The notes under the pieces are model-generated. The model saw only the letters and a program-made list of their open reading frames with translations. It made no database searches and was not told the DNA's origin. Positions 1 through 7,965 of a stretch of 64,000 bases of DNA are shown one piece after another. The stretch is from Agromyces kandeliae. GTDB lineage: Bacteria; Actinomycetota; Actinomycetes; Actinomycetales; Microbacteriaceae. Location: contig NZ_WKJD01000009.1 of assembly GCF_009674665.1 (NCBI RefSeq), forward strand, positions 1-64,000, read 5' to 3'. Made by a program: the position numbers and the translations under genes. Within the stretch, counting starts at the first letter, position 1; every line of letters starts with the position of its first letter.

Positions 1-59
1 GCTGGCTCGACCCCGCCACCCACGGCGGCATCAACCTCGGCTTCCCCCAGAACCACTGA
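1..59 (+). CDS. C-terminal tail of an unidentified protein, cut by the window edge
   Basis: An open frame enters from the left edge (codons begin at base 3) and ends at TGA 57-59, giving the last 18 residues WLDPATHGGINLGFPQNH. The tail is too short to assign a family. It points the same way as the aminotransferase at 144, but an 18-bp hairpin lies between them, so the two need not share a full transcript. Confidence 0.6.
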   Translation, partial: WLDPATHGGINLGFPQNH

Positions 60-73
60 CACCGCCACCGAGG

Positions 74-119
74 TGACGCGAACGGTCGTGCCGCGCTCGA
101 CGCACGACCGTTCGCGTCA
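74..119. terminator. 18-bp perfect hairpin, likely terminator of the upstream gene
   Basis: Arms 74-91 and 102-119 are perfect inverted repeats (core GACGCGAACGGTCGTGC) with a 10-nt loop. It sits 14 nt after the upstream stop codon and ends just before the ribosome binding site of the next gene. There is no T-run, as is usual for GC-rich actinobacterial hairpins. It could also act as a 5' leader structure of the aminotransferase gene. Confidence 0.65.
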
Positions 120-143
120 TCTCACCGGGTGAAAGGACCCCTC

Positions 144-1604
144 ATGACCGACACGCTCATCCCGGCCGCGATCGACGAGGCGACTGCGGCGACCGACCAG
201 ACGGATGCCGCGACCGCGGCGTCGTACGTCGACCGCCACGGCGCGCGCCGCGCCCTGCCCGACGCGGCCGCCGAGGCGCAGGTCCGCGCCGACGACCGCA
301 CCCACGTGTTCCACTCGTGGAGCGCGCAGGCGATGATCGACCCGCTGCCCATCGCCTCCGGCGACGGCGCGACGTTCCGGGACTACCAGGGCAACGCGTA
401 CCTCGACTTCTCGAGCCAGCTCGTGAACCTCAACCTCGGCCACCAGCACCCCGACCTCGTCGCCGCGATCCAGGAGCAGGCCGGCCGCCTGGCCACGATC
501 CAGCCCTCGATGGCGAACGACGTGCGCGGCGAGCTCGCCCGGCGCATCGCCGAGGTCGCCCCCGGCGACCTCGACAAGGTGTTCTTCACCAACGGCGGCG
601 CCGACGCGAACGAGTACGCCGTCCGCATGGCCCGCGAGGTGACCGGGCGCCGCAAGGTGCTCTCGATGTACCGCAGCTACCACGGCGGCACCGCCACGGC
701 GATCTCGCTCACCGGCGACCCGCGCCGCTGGCGCAACGAGCCGTCCGACGGCTCCGTCGCCCACTTCCTCGGGCCGTACCCGTACCGCTCGTCGTTCCAC
801 GCGGAGTCGGCCGAGCAGGAGACCGAGCGTGCGCTCGCGCACCTCGAGCAGGTCATCACCCTCGAGGGCGCCTCGACGATCGCCGCGATCATCATCGAGA
901 CCGTCGTCGGCACGAACGGCGTGCTCGTGCCCCCGCCCGGGTACCTGCAGGGGGTTCGGGCCCTCGCCGACGAGTACGGCATCGTCTACATCGCCGACGA
1001 GGTCATGGTCGGCTTCGGCCGCATCGGCGAGTGGTTCGCGGTGAACCACTTCGGCGTGACGCCCGACCTCATCACCTTCGCCAAGGGCGTGAACTCGGGC
1101 TACGCGCCGCTCGGCGGCGTCGTCATCTCGGATCGCATCGCCTCGCACTTCGACACGGTGGCGTTCATGGGCGGCCTCACGTACTCGGGTCACCCGCTGG
1201 CGTGCGCGCCCGGCGTGGCGACCTTCGAGGTGTTCGAGCGCGACGGCATCCTCGAGCGCGTCCGCGACCTGGGCGCCCGGGTCGTCGGTCCCCGCCTCGC
1301 CGAGCTCGCCGAGAAGCACCCGTCGGTGGGCGAGGTCCGCGGGCTCGGACTGTTCTGGGCGATCGAGCTCGTCCGCGACCGCGAGACCCGCGAACCGTTC
1401 GTGCCGTTCAACGCCGCCGGGGCCGACGCGGCGCCGATGGGCAGGGTCGCCGCGGCCTGCAAGCAGGCGGGCCTCTGGCCGTTCGTCCACTTCAACCGGC
1501 TCCACGTCGCGCCGCCGCTCGTGATCAGCGAGGAGGACCTCGTCCGCGGGCTCGACATCATCGACGCGGCGCTCGACGTCGCGGACGCCGAAGTCGGGGC
1601 GTAG
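144..1604 (+). CDS. Class III PLP-dependent aminotransferase (omega-aminotransferase family)
   Basis: This 486-residue enzyme belongs to the class III (ornithine/GABA/omega-amino acid) aminotransferases, which move an amino group from a terminal amine to a keto acid with pyridoxal phosphate. Visible landmarks are TNGGADANE (149-157, cofactor phosphate loop), the ADEV aspartate at 284-287 and the Schiff-base lysine K314 in FAKGVNSGYAPLGG. ATG 144 is chosen over GTG 129 because GAAAGGA at 131-137 is spaced correctly for it. A strong hairpin follows the stop. Substrate cannot be read from sequence; taurine, beta-alanine or putrescine-type amines are all possible. Family is sure, substrate unknown. 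Confidence 0.9.
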   Translation: MTDTLIPAAIDEATAATDQTDAATAASYVDRHGARRALPDAAAEAQVRADDRTHVFHSWSAQAMIDPLPIASGDGATFRDYQGNAYLDFSSQLVNLNLGHQHPDLVAAIQEQAGRLATIQPSMANDVRGELARRIAEVAPGDLDKVFFTNGGADANEYAVRMAREVTGRRKVLSMYRSYHGGTATAISLTGDPRRWRNEPSDGSVAHFLGPYPYRSSFHAESAEQETERALAHLEQVITLEGASTIAAIIIETVVGTNGVLVPPPGYLQGVRALADEYGIVYIADEVMVGFGRIGEWFAVNHFGVTPDLITFAKGVNSGYAPLGGVVISDRIASHFDTVAFMGGLTYSGHPLACAPGVATFEVFERDGILERVRDLGARVVGPRLAELAEKHPSVGEVRGLGLFWAIELVRDRETREPFVPFNAAGADAAPMGRVAAACKQAGLWPFVHFNRLHVAPPLVISEEDLVRGLDIIDAALDVADAEVGA

Positions 1605-1624
1605 CGCTCCGACTCCCCGCCCGG

Positions 1625-1682
1625 CGCATGAGGATCCGGGGTCCACGGCCTCACCGGGGCCGGTTCCCCGGATCCTCATGCG
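1625..1682. terminator. 17-bp perfect hairpin with nested inner stem
   Basis: Arms 1625-1641 and 1666-1682 (CGCATGAGGATCCGGGG and its complement) pair perfectly; inside the 24-nt loop, 1646-1650 pairs with 1658-1662. It lies 20 nt after the aminotransferase stop and is read here as its terminator. Each arm carries GGATCC, and the arms end in the CATGAGGATCC word, so a dispersed extragenic palindrome is the alternative. Confidence 0.7.
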
Positions 1683-1776
1683 TCCACCGCCGGGTCGGAC
1701 GGCTCGGCGGCACCGCGGCACGCGCGCTCCCGGGCGCGGCCGAGCGTGCATGCCGGGCTGCCCGATCCCGAGCGGC

Positions 1777-1782
1777 TAGCCT
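1777..1782 (+). promoter_or_regulatory. TAGCCT -10 box, likely leaderless promoter
   Basis: TAGCCT ends 7 nt before ATG 1790, and no Shine-Dalgarno sequence precedes that ATG. This matches the leaderless pattern seen at 22686, 29203, 37632, 40937 and 63519. No clear -35 box is visible. Confidence 0.5.
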
Positions 1783-1789
1783 GAGGCAC

Positions 1790-3355
1790 ATGGACGCACG
1801 GGGGCCCGCAGGGGGGATGCCGCGGCGCGCGTTCCTCGCCGCGACCCTCGGCGGGCTCGCCGTGACCCTCGCCGCGTGCACCGATGGCACGCCGACCCCC
1901 ACGCCGACGCCGACGCCGACCCCCACGCCGACGCCGTCGCCCTCGCCGACCCCGGGCGGCGTGCCCGCCCCCGAGGCGTTCCTCCGCTCGAGGTGGAGCC
2001 GCGACCCGTTCACGCGCGGAGCCTTCAGCTTCGACGCGGTCGGCTCCACTCCCGCCCTCCGCAGCGCGCTCGCGGAACCGATCGCCGACCGGCTGGTCAT
2101 CGCGGGCGAGGGCACGTCGGCCGACGCGCCCGGAACGGTCCACGGCGCCTACGCCGAGGGCATCCGCGCGGCGCGCACCATCGCCGACCTCGCCGACGAG
2201 GGCGACCGCATCGCGGTCGTCGGCGCCGGCATCGCCGGACTCGCCGCGGCGCGGACGCTCGCGGACGCGGGGCACGATGTCGTCGTCGTCGAGGCCGGGA
2301 GGACCCTCGGCGGGAGGCTGCGCACGGTCGAGGACGACGCGTTCGGCGGCCCCGTCGTGCTGGGCAGCGTGTTCGCGTCCGACGGCGCCGAACTCCGACC
2401 GGTCCTCGCGGAGGCGGGGGTGGCGACCCGTCCCTTCACGCCGGTCGTCGAGGTGCGGACACCCGACGGCTCCGTCGCCGAACCCTCGCCGGCGGGCTGG
2501 GACGCCATCGCCACCGCGCAGGAGTGGGCCGCCGGGAACTCGGCCGACGTGTCGCTCACGAGCGCGCTGCTCCGCTCGGGCGCGGTGCCGATCTCGGGAG
2601 AGCCGGGCGCCGACGGGCTGAGCCCCAGGGACTGGCTCGTGAACGCGCTCTCGACCGGCGTCGAGCCGACGACCGGCGCAGCGCCGACCCGCGTCTCCGC
2701 CCAGCGATTCGACCCCGACCTGGTCTGGCGACCGACCTCGCGGGTCGTCAGCGGCTGGACGGCCCTCGTCGACCGGCTCGCCGACGGCCTCGCCATCGCC
2801 GGATCGAGCGTGGTCACCACGGTCACGGTCGACGACGACGGAGTCAGCCTGCGCCTCGACACGGGCGAGTCGCTGCGCATGCACCGGGTCGTGCTGACCG
2901 CGTCGATCGGCGTGCTGAAGACCGACACGATCGCGTTCGACCCGCCGCTCCCCCTCCTGCACCAGCGGGCGATCGGCGTGCTCGGCATGGGGGCGTCCGA
3001 CGTCGTGTGGCTCGCCTTCGACGAGCCGTTCTGGCGAGCGGATGCCGCGGCGCCGACCGACGGCACCGAGAGCGACGTCACGGAGGGCGACGAGGGCGGC
3101 GCGACCGACGAGCCCGCTGCAGCGGGCGCCTCCGACGACGACGACGACTCGGGGGCCGACGCCGACGCGAACGTGTTCACCCTCGTCGGCGCGACCCCGA
3201 CGGTGGCCGCATGGCTCGATGTCGGCGTCGATCCGCGACGCCCGATGCTGCTCGGCGTCCTCGCGGCCGAGCACGCGCGCCGCATCGCGGAGCTCGACGA
3301 CGACGACGCCCTCGCGGAGGTGCTGGCCGCGCTCGAGCCGTTCGCCACGGGATAG
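1790..3355 (+). CDS. Lipoprotein flavin amine oxidase with circularly permuted domain order
   Basis: A 521-residue FAD enzyme of the monoamine/polyamine oxidase family. Residues 11-30 form an export signal with twin arginine (RRAFLAA) and lipobox LAAC (Cys30), followed by a (TP)8 linker. Residues 64-133 (RWSRDPFTRGAFS, then AGEGTSADAPGTVHGAY) match the segment that closes normal family members. Only afterwards comes the Rossmann motif GAGIAGLAAARTLADAG (145-161) with GGRLRT, which normally opens the protein. The chain ends at the LLGVLAAEHARRIAEL helix, exactly where the missing C-terminal segment would attach. An acidic low-complexity insert (about 417-463) carries DDDDD. It probably sits on the outer membrane face; the amine substrate is unknown. 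Confidence 0.85.
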   Translation: MDARGPAGGMPRRAFLAATLGGLAVTLAACTDGTPTPTPTPTPTPTPTPSPSPTPGGVPAPEAFLRSRWSRDPFTRGAFSFDAVGSTPALRSALAEPIADRLVIAGEGTSADAPGTVHGAYAEGIRAARTIADLADEGDRIAVVGAGIAGLAAARTLADAGHDVVVVEAGRTLGGRLRTVEDDAFGGPVVLGSVFASDGAELRPVLAEAGVATRPFTPVVEVRTPDGSVAEPSPAGWDAIATAQEWAAGNSADVSLTSALLRSGAVPISGEPGADGLSPRDWLVNALSTGVEPTTGAAPTRVSAQRFDPDLVWRPTSRVVSGWTALVDRLADGLAIAGSSVVTTVTVDDDGVSLRLDTGESLRMHRVVLTASIGVLKTDTIAFDPPLPLLHQRAIGVLGMGASDVVWLAFDEPFWRADAAAPTDGTESDVTEGDEGGATDEPAAAGASDDDDDSGADADANVFTLVGATPTVAAWLDVGVDPRRPMLLGVLAAEHARRIAELDDDDALAEVLAALEPFATG

Positions 3356-3366
3356 CCGGACGGCGG

Positions 3367-4206
3367 TCACCGATCCGCGAGCGCCGCGGCCCGGCTCCTC
3401 GCGCGATTCCGGGCCGCGACGCGTCGACGCACCCCGCGGAGCGCGAGCCGCCGGTGCACGCCCACGAGCACCGACGTCAGCCCGACGAAGATGACCAGCA
3501 CGAGCAGGCAGTAGACGGCCACGCCGAGCGGGCCGCCGACCTGGCTGGCGTCGAGGAAGAAGTACGGGTACCAGCCGATGTCGGCGCCGCGGATCAGCGT
3601 GTACACGAGCCATCCGCTCGGGAACACGAGCACCAGCCCGATCGTCGCCCACGGCACGGGCGGGTTGACGGCGATGATCGCGTCGACGGTCCACGCGACG
3701 AGCGCGAGCACGGGCACGACGAAGTGCAGGAGCGTGTCCGACCACGGCACGTCGAGGCGGTAGTCGCGCGTCGACGCCTGCACCGCGATGAGCCCGAACA
3801 CGATCCCCGAGACCAGCAGGTACACCGTGACGATCGTCCGGAACGCCGCGAGCACGGGCGGGTCCCGGTGCTGGGTGAGCGCGTACCCGGCGGCGACGAG
3901 CAGCACGACGACGGCGAGCATCGCCGACAGGATCGTGAAGTAGCTGAAGAAGTTCACCGACGCGAACAGCGGGAACTCGAGCACGTACTGGTAGTTGCCG
4001 ATCAGCGCGACGATCTCGACGACCGCGATCGCCAGCCGGAAGGCGCCGAGTGCGCGCCGCGACATGGTCGTCCGGGCCGGCGCCATCGCGGCGGCCTCGG
4101 GAGCGGTCCGGGCCGGAGCGCCGGCGTCGTCGGGCGCGACCGGCGGCGCCGCCCGCGTCGCGGCACTCCCCGCCCCGGCACCGGAGCCGAGGACGCGCGC
4201 GGACAT
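3367..4206 (-). CDS. Pr6Pr-type six-helix membrane protein
   Basis: A 279-residue integral membrane protein. The first 48 residues are Ala/Pro-rich and soluble, so the true start may be an internal Met (41 or 48). Six hydrophobic segments follow, with FFSYFTILS in the second, DTLLHFVVPVLAL in the fourth and GWYPYFFLD before the last; these are typical of the Pr6Pr/FAR-17a-like family, whose biochemical role is unknown. It converges on the amine oxidase with 11 nt between stop codons. The C-terminus is very Arg-rich and should be cytoplasmic. Family call is moderately sure; no function is claimed. Confidence 0.7.
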   Translation of the reverse strand: MSARVLGSGAGAGSAATRAAPPVAPDDAGAPARTAPEAAAMAPARTTMSRRALGAFRLAIAVVEIVALIGNYQYVLEFPLFASVNFFSYFTILSAMLAVVVLLVAAGYALTQHRDPPVLAAFRTIVTVYLLVSGIVFGLIAVQASTRDYRLDVPWSDTLLHFVVPVLALVAWTVDAIIAVNPPVPWATIGLVLVFPSGWLVYTLIRGADIGWYPYFFLDASQVGGPLGVAVYCLLVLVIFVGLTSVLVGVHRRLALRGVRRRVAARNRARSRAAALADR

Positions 4207-4278
4207 GCCCTCACGGTAGTCGCCCCGGCTCCACGCCCGTCGGGGATACGCCGGTCGGCCCGCCGGTCGCCTCGGATG

Positions 4279-5052
4279 TCAGTCGAGCGGCCGCAGGATC
4301 CGGTCGAGGAAGCGCCGCGTGCGCTCCTCGCGCGGGTTCGTGAAGATCTCGCGCGGCGCGCCGCGTTCGACGACGACGCCTCCGTCCATGAACAGCACCT
4401 CGTCGGCCGCCTGCCGTGCGAACTGCAGCTCGTGGGTCACGACGACCATGGTCCAGCCCTCGTCGGCGAGTTCCTTGATGACGTGCAGCACCTCGCCGAC
4501 GAGCTCGGGATCGAGCGCGCTCGTCGGCTCGTCGAAGAGCAGCAGGTCGGGCTTCAGCGCCAGCGCCCGGACGATGCCGACCCGCTGCTGCTGGCCGCCC
4601 GAGAGCTCGTGCGGGTACTGGTCGCGCTTCTCGGCGAGGCCGACGCGTTCGAGCAGGGCGGATGCCTCGGCGAGCGCCTGCGCCTTGGGCATGCGCTGCA
4701 CGCGGATCGTCCCCTCCACCACGTTCTCGAGCACGGTCATGTGCGGGAACAGGTTGTGGTGCTGGAAGACCATCGCCGACCGGTCGCGCATCGCCAGGCG
4801 CTCGGCCTTCGCGGGCGGCCGGGCGAAGTCGATCGCCGGCCCGCCGTCGAACTCGAGCGTGCCGGCATCCGGCGTCTCGAGCCCGTTGAGCGAGCGGAGC
4901 ACGGTCGTCTTGCCGGACCCGCTCGGTCCGATGAGCGTCACGACCTCGCCGCGCCGGACCGAGAAGTCGATGCCGCGCAGCACCTCGTTCGACCCGAACG
5001 ACTTGCGGATGCCGCGTGCCGAGAGCAGCACGCGTGCGTCAGTGGGCGACAT
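4279..5052 (-). CDS. ATP-binding subunit of a polar amino acid (cystine-type) ABC importer
   Basis: A 257-residue ABC ATPase of the GlnQ/TcyC type that powers uptake by the permease next to it. Walker [10 protein letters not shown] (42-50), signature LSGGQQQRV and Walker [13 protein letters not shown] are intact, and an H-loop follows in VVTHEL. Its ATG overlaps the end of the permease gene by 14 nt, indicating translational coupling in a three-gene operon of binding protein, permease and ATPase. Length and motif spacing are standard for the family. Confidence 0.93.
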   Translation of the reverse strand: MSPTDARVLLSARGIRKSFGSNEVLRGIDFSVRRGEVVTLIGPSGSGKTTVLRSLNGLETPDAGTLEFDGGPAIDFARPPAKAERLAMRDRSAMVFQHHNLFPHMTVLENVVEGTIRVQRMPKAQALAEASALLERVGLAEKRDQYPHELSGGQQQRVGIVRALALKPDLLLFDEPTSALDPELVGEVLHVIKELADEGWTMVVVTHELQFARQAADEVLFMDGGVVVERGAPREIFTNPREERTRRFLDRILRPLD

Positions 5053-5704
5053 AGCGGTCCAACCTCTTCTCCAGGCGCGTCTGCCCGCCGGAGAGCGCCA
5101 GGCAGAACAGCCAGTAGATCAGCGCGGCCTCGAGGTACAGCAGCATGAACTGCTGGCTGAACGCCGCGATCTGCTGGGCGACGCGGAACAGCTCGGTCAC
5201 GAGGATCAGCGACGCGAGCGACGTGTCCTTCACGAGCGAGATGAACGTGTTCGACAGCGGCGGCACCGAGACGCGGGCCGCCTGGGGCAGGATGACCCGG
5301 CGCAGCGCGGTCGACCGCGACATGCCGATCGTGTACGCCGCCTCCCACTGCCCCTTCGGGACCGACAGGATCGCGGCGCGGATCACCTCGGCCGCATAGC
5401 CGCCCACGTTCAGCGAGAACGCGATGATCGCGCTCGGCCAGGGGTCGATCACGAGCCCGATCGCGGGCAGGCCGTAGAAGATCACGAACAGCTGCACGAG
5501 CAGCGGGGTTCCGCGGATCACCGAGATGTAGAACCGGGCGATCCCCGACACCACCCGGTTCCTCGACAGCCGCATGAGCGCGACGGCGAGCGCGAGCGCG
5601 AGTCCGATCGCGAACGACGCGAGCGCCAGCGGGATCGTGCCGGTGATCCCGCCCCACACGATCGGCCAGAACGACTCGAGGAACAGTTGCAGGCCCTCGT
5701 TCAC
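5039..5704 (-). CDS. Permease subunit of a polar amino acid (cystine-type) ABC importer
   Basis: A 221-residue inner-membrane permease of the HisM/GlnP class with about five hydrophobic helices. The ATPase-coupling EAA loop appears as [24 protein letters not shown] in mid-protein. It starts with GTG 5704 behind GGAAGG and follows the binding-protein gene by 31 nt. It overlaps the ATPase gene, so the three genes form one operon. No second permease gene is present; the protein probably works as a homodimer, as in other cystine systems. Confidence 0.92.
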   Translation of the reverse strand: MNEGLQLFLESFWPIVWGGITGTIPLALASFAIGLALALAVALMRLSRNRVVSGIARFYISVIRGTPLLVQLFVIFYGLPAIGLVIDPWPSAIIAFSLNVGGYAAEVIRAAILSVPKGQWEAAYTIGMSRSTALRRVILPQAARVSVPPLSNTFISLVKDTSLASLILVTELFRVAQQIAAFSQQFMLLYLEAALIYWLFCLALSGGQTRLEKRLDRYVAH

Positions 5705-5735
5705 GGGATCACCGCCTTCCTGGGACGGCGACAGG

Positions 5736-6548
5736 CTACTCGGTGACGTCGGCGCCGAAGTACTTCTCGCCGATCTCGGCGAGCGTGCCGTCGGCCAGCA
5801 GCGTCGCGAGCGCCTCGTCGATCGCGGCGACGAGCGCGTCCTTGTCCTGCGTCAGCGCGAACGCGCTCTCGGACGACTCGTCGGTCTCGACGGCGGCCTC
5901 GATCGCGGCATCCGGCGTCGTGTTCACGTAGTCGAGGAACGTGAGCCGGTCGTTGACGGTGGCATCGACGCGTCCCTGCTGGAGCAGGGACACGGCCTGC
6001 GCCCAGCCCTCGACGGCCTCGACGTTCGCGCCGGACTCGGTCGCGAGCTCGTACCAGTTGCTCGTGAGCGACTGCGCGGTGGTCTTGCCGGCGAGGTCGT
6101 CGAACGACGTGATCGACGTGTCGCCCTCGTTCACGACGATGACGCCGCGCGAGATCGTGTAGGGCGTGCTGAAGAGGTACTGCTCCTCGCGCTCCGGCGT
6201 GATCGAGACCTGGTTCGCGATGACGTCGAAGCGCCCGGCGTCGAGGCCCGCGAAGATCGCGTCCCACTGCGTCTCCTGGAAGGCGATCTCGAGGCCGAGC
6301 TCGTCGGCGACGGCTTCGGCCACCTCGACGTCGTAGCCGACCAGGTCGCCCGAACCGTCCTCGTGGTAGCTGAACGGACGGTACGTCCCCTCGGTCGCGA
6401 CGGTGAGCGTACCGGCCTGGACGAGGCCGAACTCGTCGCCCGCGGCATCCGACCCACCTGACGCCCCGTCGCTCGTCGAGCACGCGGCGAGCGCGAGGAC
6501 GGCGGCGGATGCGGCGGCGAGGCCGAGCAGGGTGCGGGTGCGAGTCAT
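5736..6548 (-). CDS. Substrate-binding lipoprotein, cystine/FliY-TcyA type
   Basis: A 270-residue family 3 solute-binding protein. The signal peptide ends in a lipobox ALAAC (Cys about 23) followed by a Ser/Gly-rich tether. The mature part has [32 protein letters not shown] and the closing KYFGADVTE, all close to the E. coli cystine-binding protein FliY/TcyJ. Cystine is therefore the best substrate guess, although other polar amino acids remain possible. ATG 6548 is preceded by GGAG at the proper distance; upstream in-frame codons lack a binding site. It is the first gene of the operon. Confidence 0.88.
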   Translation of the reverse strand: MTRTRTLLGLAAASAAVLALAACSTSDGASGGSDAAGDEFGLVQAGTLTVATEGTYRPFSYHEDGSGDLVGYDVEVAEAVADELGLEIAFQETQWDAIFAGLDAGRFDVIANQVSITPEREEQYLFSTPYTISRGVIVVNEGDTSITSFDDLAGKTTAQSLTSNWYELATESGANVEAVEGWAQAVSLLQQGRVDATVNDRLTFLDYVNTTPDAAIEAAVETDESSESAFALTQDKDALVAAIDEALATLLADGTLAEIGEKYFGADVTE

Positions 6549-6660
6549 GGATGGTGCTCCGTTCGTGACGTGGAAGGTGCCGGCGGATGACGCCGGCGGC
6601 CGCAGGCGGCGGTGAGCCCCGGCGGATGCCGATGAGTCCGGCACGGCCGGGGCCACGGGG

Positions 6661-6685
6661 TGAAACCGCGCGACGCCGAGTTTCA
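6661..6685. promoter_or_regulatory. Candidate operator TGAAAC-N13-GTTTCA
   Basis: A perfect 6-bp dyad separated by 13 bp, in an unusually AT-rich patch, lies 113 bp upstream of the importer's first gene. It has the shape of a dimeric repressor or LysR site. The cognate regulator is not evident nearby. Confidence 0.35.
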
Positions 6686-6823
6686 TTTCCGATCGGGCCG
6701 GATTCGCAGTCGACGCGAGTCCGGCCGGCCGTCCGGAGCGGCGGCGATCGGCCCATGCGCGCGCGGGCATACACGGTCCGCGGCCTCGCGCGCAATGGGC
6801 CGCGAGGCTCTTGTCCGCGTGGC

Positions 6824-6829
6824 TAGGCT
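6824..6829 (+). promoter_or_regulatory. TAGGCT -10 box upstream of 6890
   Basis: TAGGCT fits the TANNNT box seen before many genes here. It would start a transcript with a leader of about 55-60 nt ending in GAAGGA before ATG 6890. No convincing -35 box is spaced 17 nt away. Confidence 0.4.
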
Positions 6830-6889
6830 GGCGCGGTCGAGGGGCGGATCCCCTCGTCGCACCGCCCCCGCAGAACCGAAGGAACCTGA

Positions 6890-7222
6890 ATGATCACGCT
6901 CTCCTGGCTCCTCCTCATCGCCCTCGCCGGCGGCGTCCTCGCGATCGTCGACGGCATCTGGCGCCTGCGCGCCCGCGGCGGATCGACGGTGATCGGCATC
7001 ATCGAGATCATCGTCGCCGGCCTCTTCGTGCTGTCGCTGTTCCTCACCGGCATCCCCTTCGGGTCGCTGGTGCTGGGCATCGCGACGCTCGTCGTGCTCG
7101 TCGTCGCCCTGATCATGCGCGGACGCCTCGGCATGACCCTCACGATCATCGCCCTGGTGCTCGTGGCGATCTGGATCGTGCTCGAGAACCGCTGGCTGGT
7201 GATCCCCGGCATCAACAGTTGA
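6890..7222 (+). CDS. Small four-helix membrane protein, function unknown
   Basis: A 110-residue, almost wholly hydrophobic protein with four predicted membrane helices (about 3-20, 32-52, 55-72, 79-98) and short charged turns (WRLRARGG, MRGRLG). No catalytic motif is visible. GAAGGA lies 6 nt before the ATG. It is probably monocistronic, with its own TAGGCT box upstream and a terminator hairpin 30 nt after the stop. The gene's existence is well supported by codon use and binding site; its role is not known. Confidence 0.8.
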   Translation: MITLSWLLLIALAGGVLAIVDGIWRLRARGGSTVIGIIEIIVAGLFVLSLFLTGIPFGSLVLGIATLVVLVVALIMRGRLGMTLTIIALVLVAIWIVLENRWLVIPGINS

Positions 7223-7252
7223 CCGTGCCCGGCGCCGAGCGCCGGACACGAC

Positions 7253-7285
7253 CGAGGCCGGCACCCGTCAGGGGTGCCGGCCTCG
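7253..7285. terminator. Bidirectional terminator hairpin between convergent genes
   Basis: Arms 7253-7266 (CGAGGCCGGCACCC) and 7272-7285 pair perfectly around a 5-nt loop. It lies between the stops at 7222 (plus) and 7301 (minus), so it can serve both genes. Confidence 0.75.
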
Positions 7286-7300
7286 CCGCTCGCCGGGACC

Positions 7301-7774
7301 TCAGGCGGTTCGCGCCTCGGTGACGCGGCGCTTTTCGCGCACGTACACCTCGCGGCGGACCCGCGCGACCACGTCGCCGTCGGCATCGACGATGTCGGTC
7401 TCGAACCACTCGAGCACCTTCGCGCCGCCGTGCGCGCGTCGCCGCAGCTCCTCGACGCGTTCGCGCGGCACCTCGAACCTGGCCGTGAGCACGCCCCGGC
7501 CGGGCTTCACGAACTCGATCTCGCCGCGCGTGTCCCACACGACGAAGTCGCCGCCGAGCTGGTGCCGCACGAGCATGAAGAAGTACGGGTCGGTCATGGC
7601 CGACATCGACCCGCCGAACGCGGTGTTCACGTAGTTCCGCGTGAACAGGTTGACGTGCAGCGCCACCTCGGCGCTGGTCCAGTCGGGCGCGAATCGCCGC
7701 ACCCGGATGCCGCTGAACAGGTTGGGTGCCCAGAGGCTCATGCCGATCGCGAGTCGTCGTGGGGTCATGCGCAT
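7301..7774 (-). CDS. Hotdog-fold DUF4442-type protein (thioesterase-like)
   Basis: A 157-residue protein of the DUF4442 group, which shares the hotdog fold of acyl-CoA thioesterases. The pattern NYVNTAFGGSMSAMTDPYFFMLVRHQLGGDFVVWD near the middle corresponds to the family's conserved N/GG/D region, and the C-terminal half forms the usual beta-sheet with VWDTRGEIEFVKPG. Start is ATG 7774 (MRMT), with ATG 7768 an alternative. It lies next to CoA-thioester catabolic genes, which suits a role in acyl-CoA housekeeping, but activity is only inferred. Confidence 0.7.
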   Translation of the reverse strand: MRMTPRRLAIGMSLWAPNLFSGIRVRRFAPDWTSAEVALHVNLFTRNYVNTAFGGSMSAMTDPYFFMLVRHQLGGDFVVWDTRGEIEFVKPGRGVLTARFEVPRERVEELRRRAHGGAKVLEWFETDIVDADGDVVARVRREVYVREKRRVTEARTA

Positions 7775-7887
7775 CCGATCAGTGTGACGCGCCGCTGCGG
7801 CATCCGCTCGTTCGTCGTGGTTTCCCCACAATCGCTCGCGCACCCGCCGGCACTGCTGATGCGCCGTGCGACGAGAGAATGCCGAAT

Positions 7888-7913
7888 GCACCGCTGGACG
7901 CGACGAGCGGTGC
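7888..7913. terminator. 8-bp hairpin downstream of gcdH
   Basis: GCACCGCT (7888-7895) pairs with AGCGGTGC (7906-7913) around a 10-nt loop, about 50 nt past the gcdH stop on the minus strand. It is a plausible terminator for the CoA-transferase/gcdH operon, though short. Confidence 0.4.
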
Positions 7914-7965
7914 GACCGGCATCCCCTCGCGGAGCGCACGACGCCCGAGCGGGCGGGCCGCCCGC

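Larger units (their letters stand above)
6549..6889. other. 341-nt divergent intergenic region with possible control sites
   Basis: No gene is seen. It separates the cystine-type importer (minus) from the small membrane protein (plus). It holds an inverted repeat TGAAAC-N13-GTTTCA (6661-6685), a 7-bp hairpin CCTCGCG/CGCGAGG (6784-6807) and a TAGGCT box (6824-6829) oriented toward 6890. Confidence 0.6.

Noticed and set aside
117..1751. A 544-codon frame antisense to the aminotransferase
   Set aside because: Composition is Arg/Val/Asp/Gly-rich shadow translation of a clearly coding plus strand; no motifs or binding site.
1900..1950. CGACGC/CCCACG repeats in the oxidase gene as a tandem DNA repeat or CRISPR-like array
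   Set aside because: They encode the (TP)8 stalk of the lipoprotein in frame; there are no spacers.
3367..4206. Sensor or channel assignment for the six-helix protein
   Set aside because: Only the Pr6Pr-like pattern is visible; nothing supports a specific activity.
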